From Micavibrio sp. UBA6145 (GTDB lineage Bacteria; Pseudomonadota; Alphaproteobacteria; Micavibrionales; UBA1664): a stretch of DNA of 17,528 bases. The position numbers and the translations under genes are program-made. Below, piece after piece: positions 1-6,886 of this stretch. The DNA is taken from positions 1 to 17,528 of the forward strand of contig DIUZ01000008.1 in NCBI GenBank assembly GCA_002423205.1. The letters are read 5' to 3'. The number at the start of each line of letters is the position of its first letter. Position 1 is the stretch's first letter. Below the pieces are notes generated by a model. It had not been told where the DNA came from and did no database searches. It was given only the letters and a program-made list of their open reading frames with translations.

Positions 1-90
1 GATTTGCCTGATGCCATTCCAAATGTATTGAAATCACTTGCATGACGATGCGGATTCTGGTCTTTTCTGGGCCGGAAAACGCCCACAAAT

Positions 91-174
91 GCGGGTGTGG
101 TGGAACTGGTAGACACACAAGATTTAGGTTCTTGCGGCCTAGCCGTGGGGGTTCAAGTCCCTCCACCCGCACCA
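91..174 (+). tRNA. tRNA-Leu (anticodon UAG), CCA encoded
   Basis: Class II tRNA. The acceptor strands GCGGGTG (91-97) and CACCCGC (164-170) pair, followed by A and an encoded CCA at 172-174. The anticodon stem CAAGA/TCTTG encloses loop TTTAGGT, placing anticodon TAG at 125-127. A long variable arm (CGGC-CTA-GCCG, 135-145) is diagnostic of Leu/Ser-type tRNAs, and the T arm carries GTTCAAGTCC. It reads CUA and, by wobble, other CUN codons. The tig start codon follows only 31 nt later with no terminator between, so the two may share a transcript. Confidence 0.97.
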
Positions 175-205
175 CTTGCTATTAACAAACAGGATTAAGA
201 AGATC

Positions 206-1567
206 ATGAAAGCTGTTGAATCTAAAAACAAAGGCCTGAGCCGCGAGTACAAAGTCACCGTACCGGCTTCCGAGCTGCAGACCCTGTCCGCCGCCCGCCT
301 GAAAGAGCTGTCGAAGAACATGCGCGTTCCGGGTTTCCGCCCGGGCAAGGCCCCGCAACAGCTGCTTGAACAGCGCTACGGCGATGCCGTCATGGGCGAA
401 ATCGTCGAAAAAGCCGTCAACGATTCCACGCAGGCCACGATCCGCGACAACAAACTTCGCCCGGCGACGCAGCCGAAGGTTGAGAATGTCTCGTTTGAAA
501 AAGGCAAAGACCTGGAATTCACCGTCGCCCTGGAAATTCTGCCGGAAGTTACGGTCATGGACATGAAGTCCATCAAGCTGGAGCGCCCGGTTACGAAAGT
601 CGCCGACAAGACGATTGAAGATGCGCTGAACCGCATTGCCAAGAACAACCGCAAGACCGAAACCGTTACTGAAAAACGCGCAGCCAAAAAAGGCGACGTG
701 GTTGTCATCGATTACGCCGGCACGCTGGAAGACGGTACGACCAAGCCGGGTATGGCTTCGGCTGGCTATCATCTGGAACTGGGTTCCAATTCGTTCATCG
801 CTGGTTTTGAAGACCAACTGACGGGTGCCAAGGCCGGTGACAAGCTGGACGTGAATGTGCAATTCCCGGCTGATTACGGCGCAGCCGATCTGGCTGGCAA
901 GAAAGCCACTTTTGCGGTCACCGTGCATGAACTGCGCGAAGCCAAGGACCCGGAAGTGAACGACGAATTCGCCAAGACGCTGGGCCTTGAAGATCTGGAA
1001 GCGCTGAAAAAAGCAGTCCGCGACCAGATGGAAGGCGAATACAGCCAGCACAGCCGTCAGAAAGTAAAACGTGCGCTGTTCGATCTTCTCGACGAAAAAC
1101 ACAAATTCGAACTGCCGCAGGGCATGGTGGATGCCGAGTACCAGATCTGCATCGAACAGATTGAGCAGGAGAAGAAGTACAAGAACGACGATACCCTCAT
1201 GACCGACGAAGAAAAAGAAGAGCTGAAGGACATTGCGCAACGCCGCGTGCGCCTTGGCCTGATCCTTTCGGAAGTCGGCCAGTCGAACAACATCACCGTG
1301 TCGGACCAGGATTTGCAACGCGCAGTCATGGAACAGGCGCGCCGTTTCCCGGGTCAGGAAGCGCAAGTGTATGAAATGTTCCGCAAGAACCAGCAGATGA
1401 TCGACTCCTTACGCGCGCCGATCTTCGAAGATAAAGTCGTCGACTTCATCCTTGAACTTGCTGAAGTCAAAGACAAGGAAGTCAGCCTCGACGACCTGAC
1501 CAAGGACGACGATGCCGAAGACGAAAAAGCCGAAAAGAAAACGGCTAAGAAGGCGGCCAAGAAATAA
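206..1567 (+). CDS. tig: Trigger factor, ribosome-associated chaperone/prolyl isomerase
   Basis: Cytosolic chaperone that docks at the ribosome exit tunnel and shields nascent chains. The protein is 453 residues. The ribosome-docking signature GFRPGKAP lies at residues 43-50, the same position as in the E. coli protein. An FKBP-type PPIase domain follows at roughly residues 150-245 (GDVVVIDYAGTLEDGT marks its beginning), then the helical C-terminal substrate-binding domain. The tail is acidic and then lysine-rich (residues about 430-453). I chose ATG 206 because AGGA at 191-194 and AAGAAG lie just upstream; an in-frame extension to 176 would run into the tRNA-Leu region. It heads a block with clpP, lon and hupB, the usual alphaproteobacterial arrangement, but is closed off by its own terminator. 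Confidence 0.97.
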   Translation: MKAVESKNKGLSREYKVTVPASELQTLSAARLKELSKNMRVPGFRPGKAPQQLLEQRYGDAVMGEIVEKAVNDSTQATIRDNKLRPATQPKVENVSFEKGKDLEFTVALEILPEVTVMDMKSIKLERPVTKVADKTIEDALNRIAKNNRKTETVTEKRAAKKGDVVVIDYAGTLEDGTTKPGMASAGYHLELGSNSFIAGFEDQLTGAKAGDKLDVNVQFPADYGAADLAGKKATFAVTVHELREAKDPEVNDEFAKTLGLEDLEALKKAVRDQMEGEYSQHSRQKVKRALFDLLDEKHKFELPQGMVDAEYQICIEQIEQEKKYKNDDTLMTDEEKEELKDIAQRRVRLGLILSEVGQSNNITVSDQDLQRAVMEQARRFPGQEAQVYEMFRKNQQMIDSLRAPIFEDKVVDFILELAEVKDKEVSLDDLTKDDDAEDEKAEKKTAKKAAKK

Positions 1568-1572
1568 GATTT

Positions 1573-1602
1573 AAAAAACCCGCCGAAAAGGCGGGTTTTT
1601 TA
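1573..1602 (+). terminator. Rho-independent terminator of tig
   Basis: The 6-bp GC stem CCCGCC (1579-1584) / GGCGGG (1590-1595) has loop GAAAA, is preceded by six A and followed by six T. It begins 5 nt after the tig stop codon. Confidence 0.93.
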
Positions 1603-1651
1603 TTGTGAAGCTTGCGTCTCGTTTATATTATGGCAACGCAAGCGAGGGGCG

Positions 1652-2059
1652 ATGAGCCAGTCTTCAGATCCTACAGCACCTAAAAGTATCCAGGCGCTAT
1701 TTCAAAGCGTCACGCAGGTGATGCGCGATATTCAGGAAGCGTGGAATCTGCAGGATTTCGACGAAGACGTAACCATCGATTACTACGAAAGTCCGGACGC
1801 CGTTTCTATTCAGTTATCCGTGATTGATGTCGAAAAGGGCCGTGAGGTTGAAGTCGCCCGGATTGAATGTCTTCTGTCTGAACGTGATCGTACCATATGT
1901 GTCGATAGCGACCGATCGAATGCCATATGGACGCTCGCGCAGGCATCGGATTGTCTGCGCCATGTCTGGAGCATGGGTGTTCTTGATCTAAAGCCGGATG
2001 CTGCTGTGGCGACACAGGTGCGTTTTAACGCTGCAAAAATCAATCTGAGACTATTTTAG
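1652..2059 (+). CDS. Hypothetical protein, 135 residues
   Basis: I do not recognise this family. The predicted product is an acidic soluble protein with no signal peptide and no membrane segment. Its N-terminal third looks helical (SIQALFQSVTQVMRDIQEAW, residues about 12-31). A stretch of alternating hydrophobic residues suggestive of beta strands follows (VTIDYYESPDAVSIQLSVID, about 40-59), and there are two cysteines near residues 73 and 83 plus a third near 100. ATG 1652 has a good Shine-Dalgarno GAGGGG at 1644-1649, which supports real translation. It lies after the tig terminator, so it probably has its own promoter. It converges on the PH-domain gene, the two ends overlapping by 4 nt (2056-2059). 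Function unknown. Confidence 0.75.
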   Translation: MSQSSDPTAPKSIQALFQSVTQVMRDIQEAWNLQDFDEDVTIDYYESPDAVSIQLSVIDVEKGREVEVARIECLLSERDRTICVDSDRSNAIWTLAQASDCLRHVWSMGVLDLKPDAAVATQVRFNAAKINLRLF

Positions 2060-2508
2060 ACTTTTTGCGCGGCTTCGACCTGTTCGTTGACTGTGCGGCG
2101 GAACTCCAGCGGGCGGGCAATGAAGCGGAAGGGCGTATGCACGCCGCCGGTGCCGTTTACGGTGACGGTGCCGTAATCAAGGATGCGGCCCATGATGCTT
2201 TGATCGACGGACAGGGATTCGACGCGGTTGAGGTTGAGTTCGACCGTGTTGCGCACGATCAGGCCATTTTTGGCAATCACACGCTTATTGGTGACGCCCA
2301 GTTCGGCGGCGAAGCGCTGGAGGGCGGCGTGAATCAGCAGCGAGATACCGATAATCCCGAAAATGGCGGCAATCGGGTCCAGCGAGAATGCCGGGGCCAG
2401 AAGGGCCAGCGCCACAAGGGAAGCCCCTTGTGCATAAATAAACCAGTGAATCTGCGCCCTGGCGATCAAGGTCTCACCGGACATCAGGTTATCGTTGATA
2501 TAGGACAT
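2056..2508 (-). CDS. Bacterial PH-domain (YdbS/bPH2-like) membrane protein
   Basis: A 150-residue protein. Two hydrophobic segments, at about residues 22-42 and 45-63, are predicted to span the inner membrane as a hairpin. They are followed by a bacterial pleckstrin-homology-like domain (about 67-145). The family pattern is visible in ELGVTNKRVIAKNGLIVRNT and in the following LNRVESLSVDQSIMGRIL and DYGTVTVNGTGG. Such proteins (bPH2/DUF304 type) are common, but their molecular role is mostly unknown. The start at 2508 gives the expected short N-terminus MSYIND, although the ribosome-binding site is weak. It is transcribed against the preceding small gene and away from clpP, and no terminator separates the convergent pair. 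Confidence 0.88.
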   Translation of the reverse strand: MSYINDNLMSGETLIARAQIHWFIYAQGASLVALALLAPAFSLDPIAAIFGIIGISLLIHAALQRFAAELGVTNKRVIAKNGLIVRNTVELNLNRVESLSVDQSIMGRILDYGTVTVNGTGGVHTPFRFIARPLEFRRTVNEQVEAAQKV

Positions 2509-2562
2509 GGGACCCCAGGGTTACGGCGTTTAAGCCCATATATGTAAGCCTTTTGCCATGGT

Positions 2563-2584
2563 CTTGCCTAGGGCTTGCCTAGGG
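2563..2584 (+). repeat. Tandem 11-bp direct repeat upstream of clpP
   Basis: CTTGCCTAGGG occurs twice head to tail (2563-2573 and 2574-2584). Each copy contains the palindrome CCTAGG. The second copy supplies the -35 hexamer of the promoter proposed here, so the repeat could be a regulator site. It could also be a chance duplication. Confidence 0.6.
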
Positions 2585-2603
2585 GCGTTCGGGCTAGTAC
2601 CTT
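2575..2603 (+). promoter_or_regulatory. Candidate clpP promoter
   Basis: TTGCCT (2575-2580), a 17-nt spacer and TACCTT (2598-2603) fit a sigma-70-type promoter, placing transcription start about 35 nt before the clpP start codon. This is a pattern match only. The only other clear elements in this 137-nt gap are the direct repeat and the ribosome-binding site. Confidence 0.4.
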
Positions 2604-2645
2604 TCGTTCTAGTGATTTGAATTTCATCGTAACCAAAGGTTTCCT

Positions 2646-3299
2646 ATGGCCCGCTTGCCCCGTTCTGAATTTTACGAAGATGTGATCATGGACCTCGTCC
2701 CGATGGTGGTGGAAGTCACCAACCGCGGCGAACGTGCATACGACATCTATTCGCGTCTGTTGAAAGAACGCATCATCTTCCTGACCGGTGGCGTGCATGA
2801 CCATGTTGCGTCGCTGATCTGCGCCCAGCTTCTGTTCCTTGAATCGGAAAACCCGACCAAGGACATCGCATTTTACATCAACTCGCCGGGTGGCGTTGTC
2901 ACCTCCGCCTTCGCGATGATGGACACGATGAACTACATCAAGTGCCCGGTTGCCACGCTGTGCGTTGGCCAGGCCGCTTCTGCCGGTTCCCTGCTGCTGA
3001 CCTGCGGCGAGAAGGGCAAGCGTTACTGCCTGCCCAACAGCCGCGTCATGGTTCACCAGCCGTCGGGCGGTGCACAGGGTATGGCGTCGGACATTGAGAT
3101 CCAGGCACGCGAGATCCTGAAACTGCGCGAGAAACTGAACAATATTTACGTTGTTCAGACCGGCCAGAAACTGTCGGCCATCGAAAAAGCCATGGACCGC
3201 GATACGTTCATGTCGGCTGAAGAATCGAAGACCTTTGGTCTGATCGACCACGTCATTTCTTCACGCGCAGACATGCCGAAGGTTGAAGAGAAGAAGTAA
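2646..3299 (+). CDS. clpP: ATP-dependent Clp protease proteolytic subunit ClpP
   Basis: Serine peptidase that forms the tetradecameric chamber of ClpXP/ClpAP and degrades substrates fed in by an AAA+ unfoldase. The 217-residue length is typical. The catalytic triad is intact: Ser112 in GQAASAGS, His137 in MVHQPSGG and Asp186 in MDRDTF. The oxyanion-region motif NSPGG is at 79-83. ATG 2646 follows AAAGG at 2635-2639. Four cysteines (100, 106, 120, 128) cluster around the active-site region, a seen feature whose meaning I cannot judge. Downstream there is a strong terminator and then lon. The partner gene clpX, normally next in alphaproteobacteria, is not here, so the unfoldase must be encoded elsewhere. 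Confidence 0.98.
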   Translation: MARLPRSEFYEDVIMDLVPMVVEVTNRGERAYDIYSRLLKERIIFLTGGVHDHVASLICAQLLFLESENPTKDIAFYINSPGGVVTSAFAMMDTMNYIKCPVATLCVGQAASAGSLLLTCGEKGKRYCLPNSRVMVHQPSGGAQGMASDIEIQAREILKLREKLNNIYVVQTGQKLSAIEKAMDRDTFMSAEESKTFGLIDHVISSRADMPKVEEKK

Positions 3300-3310
3300 T
3301 TTAAGCGTTT

Positions 3311-3352
3311 AAAACGGGTTCCTGGCGTTCGCGTCGCCGGGAATCCGTTTTT
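3311..3352 (+). terminator. Rho-independent terminator of clpP
   Basis: A long hairpin has its left arm at 3313-3327 and right arm at 3335-3349: 15 pairs including two G-T, with loop TTCGCGT, four A before and a T run to 3352. It begins about 12 nt after the clpP stop and separates clpP and lon into different transcripts. Confidence 0.9.
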
Positions 3353-3380
3353 CGTTAGCGGGTTTCGCTTTTATGCGGGG

Positions 3381-3408
3381 CTTGATTTGTAGGCATACAA
3401 TCCCAAGT
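3381..3408 (+). promoter_or_regulatory. Candidate heat-shock (RpoH-like) promoter of lon
   Basis: CTTGATT (3381-3387), a 14-nt spacer and CCCAAGT (3402-3408) resemble the sigma-32 consensus CTTGAAA-N(11-16)-CCCATNT, with two mismatches in each half. lon is a classic RpoH target, and the upstream clpP terminator means it needs its own promoter. Inferred, not shown. Confidence 0.4.
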
Positions 3409-3509
3409 TTACTAATTGTTCATCTTTGACTGGTGTTCTAGGTGGACGGGACATTCAAGAGCCACACACCAAAAAACCGTGGCGTATCAAAGATAAAGGG
3501 ATGAGTACA

Positions 3510-5939
3510 GTGAGCACAGAAACCACCACGCCACCGGTCTTTTCCGGTCCTGAGACGATCGCCGTTCTGCCGTTACGCGATATCGTCGTTTTCCCGCACA
3601 TGATCGTGCCGTTATTTGTCGGCCGCGAACGGTCCGTCCGCGCGCTCGAAAGCGTCATGCAGGGCAGTAAGCAGGTTCTTCTTCTGACCCAGAAAACCCC
3701 GGCTGAAGATGACCCGGGTAAGGACGGCGTATTCCAGATCGGAACTGTCGGCACCATCCTGCAACTCCTGAAACTGCCTGATGGCACCGTCAAGGTGCTG
3801 GTCGAGGGCGTGCGCCGTGCGAAGGTTGTCGACTACACCGACCGCACGGATTTCCTGGAGGCAGGGATTGAAATCCTGCCAGCGGATACCGCGGGTACGG
3901 AAGAGCTTAAAGCACTGGCCAAAACGGGCGCGGAGCAGTTCGAAGAATACGTGAAACTGAACAAGAAAATTCCGCCGGAAGTCATCGTATCGGTGAACCA
4001 GATTTCCGAGCCCGACCGCATGGCCGATACGATTGCGTCGCATCTGGCGCTGAAAATTGATGACAAGCAAAAGCTGCTCGAAACGATTGAGGCAGCCGCA
4101 CGATTTGAAAAAATCATGAATCATATCGAAGATGAAATCGGTGTGCTTCAGGTTGAAAAACGTATCCGTGGCCGCGTGAAGCGCCAGATGGAGAAGTCGC
4201 AGCGTGAGTACTATCTGAACGAGCAATTGAAGGCGATTCAGAAAGAACTGAACGAAGGCGAAGAGGGTGTCGACGAAGTCGCCGACCTTGAGAAAAAAAT
4301 TGCCGAGACGCGTCTTTCGAAAGAAGCGCGCACCAAGGCGCAGAACGAGATTAAAAAGCTCAAACAGATGTCACCGATGTCTGCGGAAGCGACGGTCGTA
4401 CGCAATTATCTTGACTGGTTGCTGGGCGTGCCGTGGGGTAAAAAATCGAAAGTCCTCAAGGACATCAAGAAAGCCAAACAGATCCTCGATAAAGACCATT
4501 TCGGTCTTGAGAAGGTCAAAGACCGCATTCTTGAATACCTGGCCGTGCAACAGCGCGCCGGGAAGGTGAAGGGGCCGATCCTGTGCCTTGTTGGCCCTCC
4601 GGGTGTTGGTAAAACCTCGCTCGCGTCATCGATTGCGAAGGCTACCGGTCGTAACTTTGTCCGTATGTCGCTGGGCGGTGTGCGTGATGAGTCGGAAATC
4701 CGCGGCCACCGCCGTACTTACATTGGCGCATTGCCGGGTAAGGTCGTGCAGGGCATGAAAAAGGCCAAGACAGTCAACCCGCTGTTCCTTCTGGATGAGA
4801 TCGACAAGCTGGGTCAGGACTGGCGCGGTGATCCGTCTTCGGCGCTTCTTGAAGTGCTGGATCCGGAACAGAACCACAATTTCAACGATCACTACCTTGA
4901 GATCGATTACGACCTTTCGGATGTGATGTTCATTTGCACGTCCAACAGCATGCGCATGCCGCAGCCGTTGCTGGACCGTATGGAAGTCATTCGCCTGTCG
5001 GGTTACACCGAGGACGAGAAGCTTGGCATCGTGCGTCAGCATCTGCTGGACAAGCAGACCAAGGCTGCGGGTCTTAAGAAAGACGAATTCGCGGTTACTG
5101 ATGACGCGATCCGCGACCTGATCCGTTACTACACCCGTGAAGCGGGCGTGCGTAACCTGGAACGCGAACTGGCCAATCTTGCGCGTAAAACCATCAAAGA
5201 GATTTTGATGGGCAAACGCAAAGAGCTAAAGATCACGTCGTCGAACCTCGAGAAATATGCGGGCGTGCGCAAATACCGTTACGGCGAGGCGGATGAGAAA
5301 GACCGCATCGGCGTGGTGACGGGGCTTGCATGGACCGAGACGGGCGGTGATCTGCTGTCCATCGAGGCGGTTACGATGCCGGGCAAAGACGGCAAGGTGA
5401 CGATGACCGGTTCGTTGCAGGATGTGATGAAGGAATCCATCGTGGTGGCGGAGATGCTGATCAAGTCGCGTGCCGATATGTTCGGTATTGATTACGCCAA
5501 GCTGCAAAAACAGCAGGTCCACGTCCACGTGCCGGATGGCGCAACACCCAAAGACGGTCCGTCTGCCGGTGCTGCCATGACGGCGGCCATTGTATCGTCG
5601 CTCACGGGGATTCAGATCCGCCGCGACATTGCCATGACGGGCGAAATCAACCTGCGCGGTTATGTGACGGCGATTGGCGGCCTGAAGGAAAAACTTCTTG
5701 CGGCGCTTCGCGGTGGCATCAAAAAGGTGCTGATCCCGAAAGAAAACGAGAAGGACCTGGCGGATATCCCGGCCAATGTTAAAAAGGGTCTGGAGATCGT
5801 TCCGGTTACGTCGATCGAAGAGGTACTGGCGCATGCGCTTGTGTCCATGCCTATACCGATTGAACGTAAAGGCGATGAAACCCCGGCGGTTGCCCCGGAA
5901 GCCAAGGATTCCGAGGGTTCTGACGTCGTCCACCATTGA
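3510..5939 (+). CDS. lon: ATP-dependent Lon protease (LonA type)
   Basis: Cytosolic AAA+ serine protease that degrades misfolded and regulatory proteins. From GTG 3510 it has 809 residues, the usual LonA size. In order it has the N-terminal LON substrate domain (about 10-205, beginning with AVLPLRDIVVFPHMIVPLFV), a coiled linker, and the AAA+ module with Walker A GPPGVGKTS (from about 362) and Walker B LFLLDEIDK (D429, E430). The C-terminal protease domain has catalytic Ser685 in DGPSAGAAM and Lys728 in GGLKEK, 43 residues apart as in E. coli Lon. An ATG at 3501 is in frame, but the AAAGGG ribosome-binding site (3495-3500) abuts it, whereas it sits 9 nt before GTG 3510, so GTG is preferred. 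A longer frame to 3426 is unlikely. clpX, often upstream, is missing. Confidence 0.98.
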   Translation: MSTETTTPPVFSGPETIAVLPLRDIVVFPHMIVPLFVGRERSVRALESVMQGSKQVLLLTQKTPAEDDPGKDGVFQIGTVGTILQLLKLPDGTVKVLVEGVRRAKVVDYTDRTDFLEAGIEILPADTAGTEELKALAKTGAEQFEEYVKLNKKIPPEVIVSVNQISEPDRMADTIASHLALKIDDKQKLLETIEAAARFEKIMNHIEDEIGVLQVEKRIRGRVKRQMEKSQREYYLNEQLKAIQKELNEGEEGVDEVADLEKKIAETRLSKEARTKAQNEIKKLKQMSPMSAEATVVRNYLDWLLGVPWGKKSKVLKDIKKAKQILDKDHFGLEKVKDRILEYLAVQQRAGKVKGPILCLVGPPGVGKTSLASSIAKATGRNFVRMSLGGVRDESEIRGHRRTYIGALPGKVVQGMKKAKTVNPLFLLDEIDKLGQDWRGDPSSALLEVLDPEQNHNFNDHYLEIDYDLSDVMFICTSNSMRMPQPLLDRMEVIRLSGYTEDEKLGIVRQHLLDKQTKAAGLKKDEFAVTDDAIRDLIRYYTREAGVRNLERELANLARKTIKEILMGKRKELKITSSNLEKYAGVRKYRYGEADEKDRIGVVTGLAWTETGGDLLSIEAVTMPGKDGKVTMTGSLQDVMKESIVVAEMLIKSRADMFGIDYAKLQKQQVHVHVPDGATPKDGPSAGAAMTAAIVSSLTGIQIRRDIAMTGEINLRGYVTAIGGLKEKLLAALRGGIKKVLIPKENEKDLADIPANVKKGLEIVPVTSIEEVLAHALVSMPIPIERKGDETPAVAPEAKDSEGSDVVHH

Positions 5940-5980
5940 CGGCCCAGGGAATCCGGCGTATCAAGGGTCTTAATCGCCGC

Positions 5981-6014
5981 AAAGCGGCCCAAACCCTAGG
6001 GTTTTGGGCCGTTT
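5981..6014 (+). terminator. Probable terminator of lon
   Basis: CGGCCCAAACCC (5985-5996) pairs with GGGTTTTGGGCCG (5999-6011) with one bulged base and a tiny loop, followed by TTT. The stem is strong but the T tract is short, so termination may be partial, leaving some read-through into hupB. Confidence 0.6.
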
Positions 6015-6049
6015 AAGTTGGCGAAAACCAAACTCAAAAGGGGTACTTA

Positions 6050-6328
6050 ATGAACAAGACTGATCTCGTGGCTGCCGTTGCCAAGTCGACCGACCTGTCG
6101 AAAACGAAAGCCGAAGAGTGCCTGAATGCCATGCTGGATGCGATCACCGTATCCCTGAAAAAAGGCACCGAAGTCAAACTGATCGGTTTCGGCACTTTCA
6201 AAGTCACGAACCGCAAAGCGCAAACCGGCCGTAACCCCCGCACGGGCGAACCGATCAAAATCGCTGCTTCCAAGCAACCGAAATTCGTTTCGGGCAAAGC
6301 ACTGAAAGACGCCGTCAACAAGCGTTAA
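6050..6328 (+). CDS. hupB: DNA-binding protein HU
   Basis: Small basic histone-like protein that bends and compacts DNA and supports nucleoid structure, replication and repair. It has 92 residues, the normal HU length. The N-terminal helices (MNKTDLVAAVAKSTDLSK) carry the dimer interface. The core GFGTFKV (46-52) leads into the DNA-binding arm RNPRTGEPIKI, with the intercalating proline at residue 63. It ends in ALKDAVNKR, as typical for HU. The ribosome-binding site AAAGGGG (6037-6043) lies 6 nt before ATG 6050. The lon-hupB order is the standard alphaproteobacterial one. A beta-type HU rather than IHF is favoured by the start sequence and length. Confidence 0.96.
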   Translation: MNKTDLVAAVAKSTDLSKTKAEECLNAMLDAITVSLKKGTEVKLIGFGTFKVTNRKAQTGRNPRTGEPIKIAASKQPKFVSGKALKDAVNKR

Positions 6329-6346
6329 TCTCTGCGCCAGAAACAC

Positions 6347-6374
6347 AAAAAGCCCGGTTTTTCCGGGCTTTTTT
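6347..6374 (+). terminator. Bidirectional terminator between hupB and tRNA-Val
   Basis: GCCCGG (6352-6357), loop TTTTT, CCGGGC (6363-6368), with five A before and six T after. Because both flanks are A/T tracts, it can end hupB on the plus strand and the tRNA-Val transcript arriving on the minus strand. Confidence 0.92.
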
Positions 6375-6397
6375 ATTATGATGCGATGTGGTTTTGA

Positions 6398-6472
6398 TGG
6401 TGGGTGATGAGGGGTTCGAACCCCCGACCCTCTCGGTGTAAACGAGATGCTCTTCCGCTGAGCTAATCACCC
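6398..6472 (-). tRNA. tRNA-Val (anticodon UAC), CCA encoded
   Basis: Read on the minus strand, acceptor GGGTGAT pairs with ATCACCC, followed by A and an encoded CCA (6400-6398). The anticodon stem TCTCG/CGAGA encloses loop TTTACAC, with anticodon TAC at 6440-6438. The D arm TTAGCTCAGC and T loop GTTCGAAC are canonical. It is 75 nt with CCA and reads GUA plus other GUN codons. It lies 56 nt downstream of a small membrane-protein gene on the same strand. Confidence 0.97.
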
Positions 6473-6528
6473 GCGCGCAGAAAACCAAAATTCGCGCGGA
6501 TGTGCAAGCGTTTGTATGGATTTATACG

Positions 6529-6729
6529 TTATTGGCCGTTGCCGACGGCAGGTTCGCTGCGTTGGGCAGGGCTCAACTGGCCTTCTGCGTTGATTTTGTA
6601 GCTGTCGACCTGTTGAGCCTCTGTCGGGGCGTGCCAGTTCCACCAGAGCAGGGAAAGAATGATGAGGCCTATGATCGTCCCGGCGAGGGTCAGAACCATT
6701 GGGCGTTTGTCGGGATCGGCGTACCACAT
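6529..6729 (-). CDS. Small single-pass membrane protein, 66 residues
   Basis: I do not recognise the family. The product starts MWYADPDKRP, then has one strongly hydrophobic segment (residues 11-32, rich in L/I and ending WWNW) and a polar tail of about 34 residues (EAQQVDSYKINAEGQ). Lys8 and Arg9 just before the segment predict a cytoplasmic N-terminus and an external C-terminus. ATG 6729 has an excellent ribosome-binding site, AAGGAG at 6742-6737 with a 7-nt spacer, which argues for a real gene. An upstream in-frame extension would run through tRNA-Val(CAC) and is not credible. It sits between two same-strand valine tRNA genes, probably on one transcript. Function unknown. Confidence 0.75.
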   Translation of the reverse strand: MWYADPDKRPMVLTLAGTIIGLIILSLLWWNWHAPTEAQQVDSYKINAEGQLSPAQRSEPAVGNGQ

Positions 6730-6791
6730 GGCAGTTCTCCTTGTTAAAGGACAAACGGCTGGGCGCAGATTCGGTTCCTGAGGGGGGTAAA

Positions 6792-6866
6792 TGGTGGGCA
6801 CTGCAGGGATTGAACCTGCGACCCCATCCGTGTGAAGGATGTGCTCTCCCGCTGAGCTAAGTGCCC
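6792..6866 (-). tRNA. tRNA-Val (anticodon CAC), CCA encoded
   Basis: On the minus strand, acceptor GGGCACT pairs with AGTGCCC, then A and an encoded CCA (6794-6792). The anticodon stem CATCC/GGATG encloses loop TTCACAC, with anticodon CAC at 6834-6832, reading GUG. The T arm is GCAGG-TTCAATC-CCTGC. It is 75 nt with CCA. It is the first gene after a near-consensus promoter and is followed by the small membrane protein and tRNA-Val(UAC). Confidence 0.97.
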
Positions 6867-6886
6867 CTTTAGAAAAAGGTGGGGAA

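Noticed and set aside
139..348. Minus-strand frame of 69 codons ending in tRNA-Leu
   Set aside because: It ends in GWRDLNPHG, the usual antisense tRNA artefact, and lies opposite the tig coding sequence.
182..1366. 394-codon open frame antisense to tig
   Set aside because: It lies wholly opposite a confidently identified gene, and its hydrophobic, Phe-rich translation is what the complement of lysine/glutamate codons gives.
2534..2540. CCCATAT as a sigma-32 -10 element before clpP
   Set aside because: No CTTG-like -35 lies at the required distance upstream.
2065..2547. 160-codon plus-strand frame opposite the PH-domain gene
   Set aside because: It lies opposite a recognisable domain protein and lacks a ribosome-binding site.
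2568..3251. 227-codon open frame antisense to clpP
   Set aside because: Shadow of clpP; composition rich in H, R and V without any recognisable domain.
5226..5936. 236-codon open frame antisense to the end of lon
   Set aside because: Shadow of the Lon protease domain; its Arg/His-rich translation has no family features.
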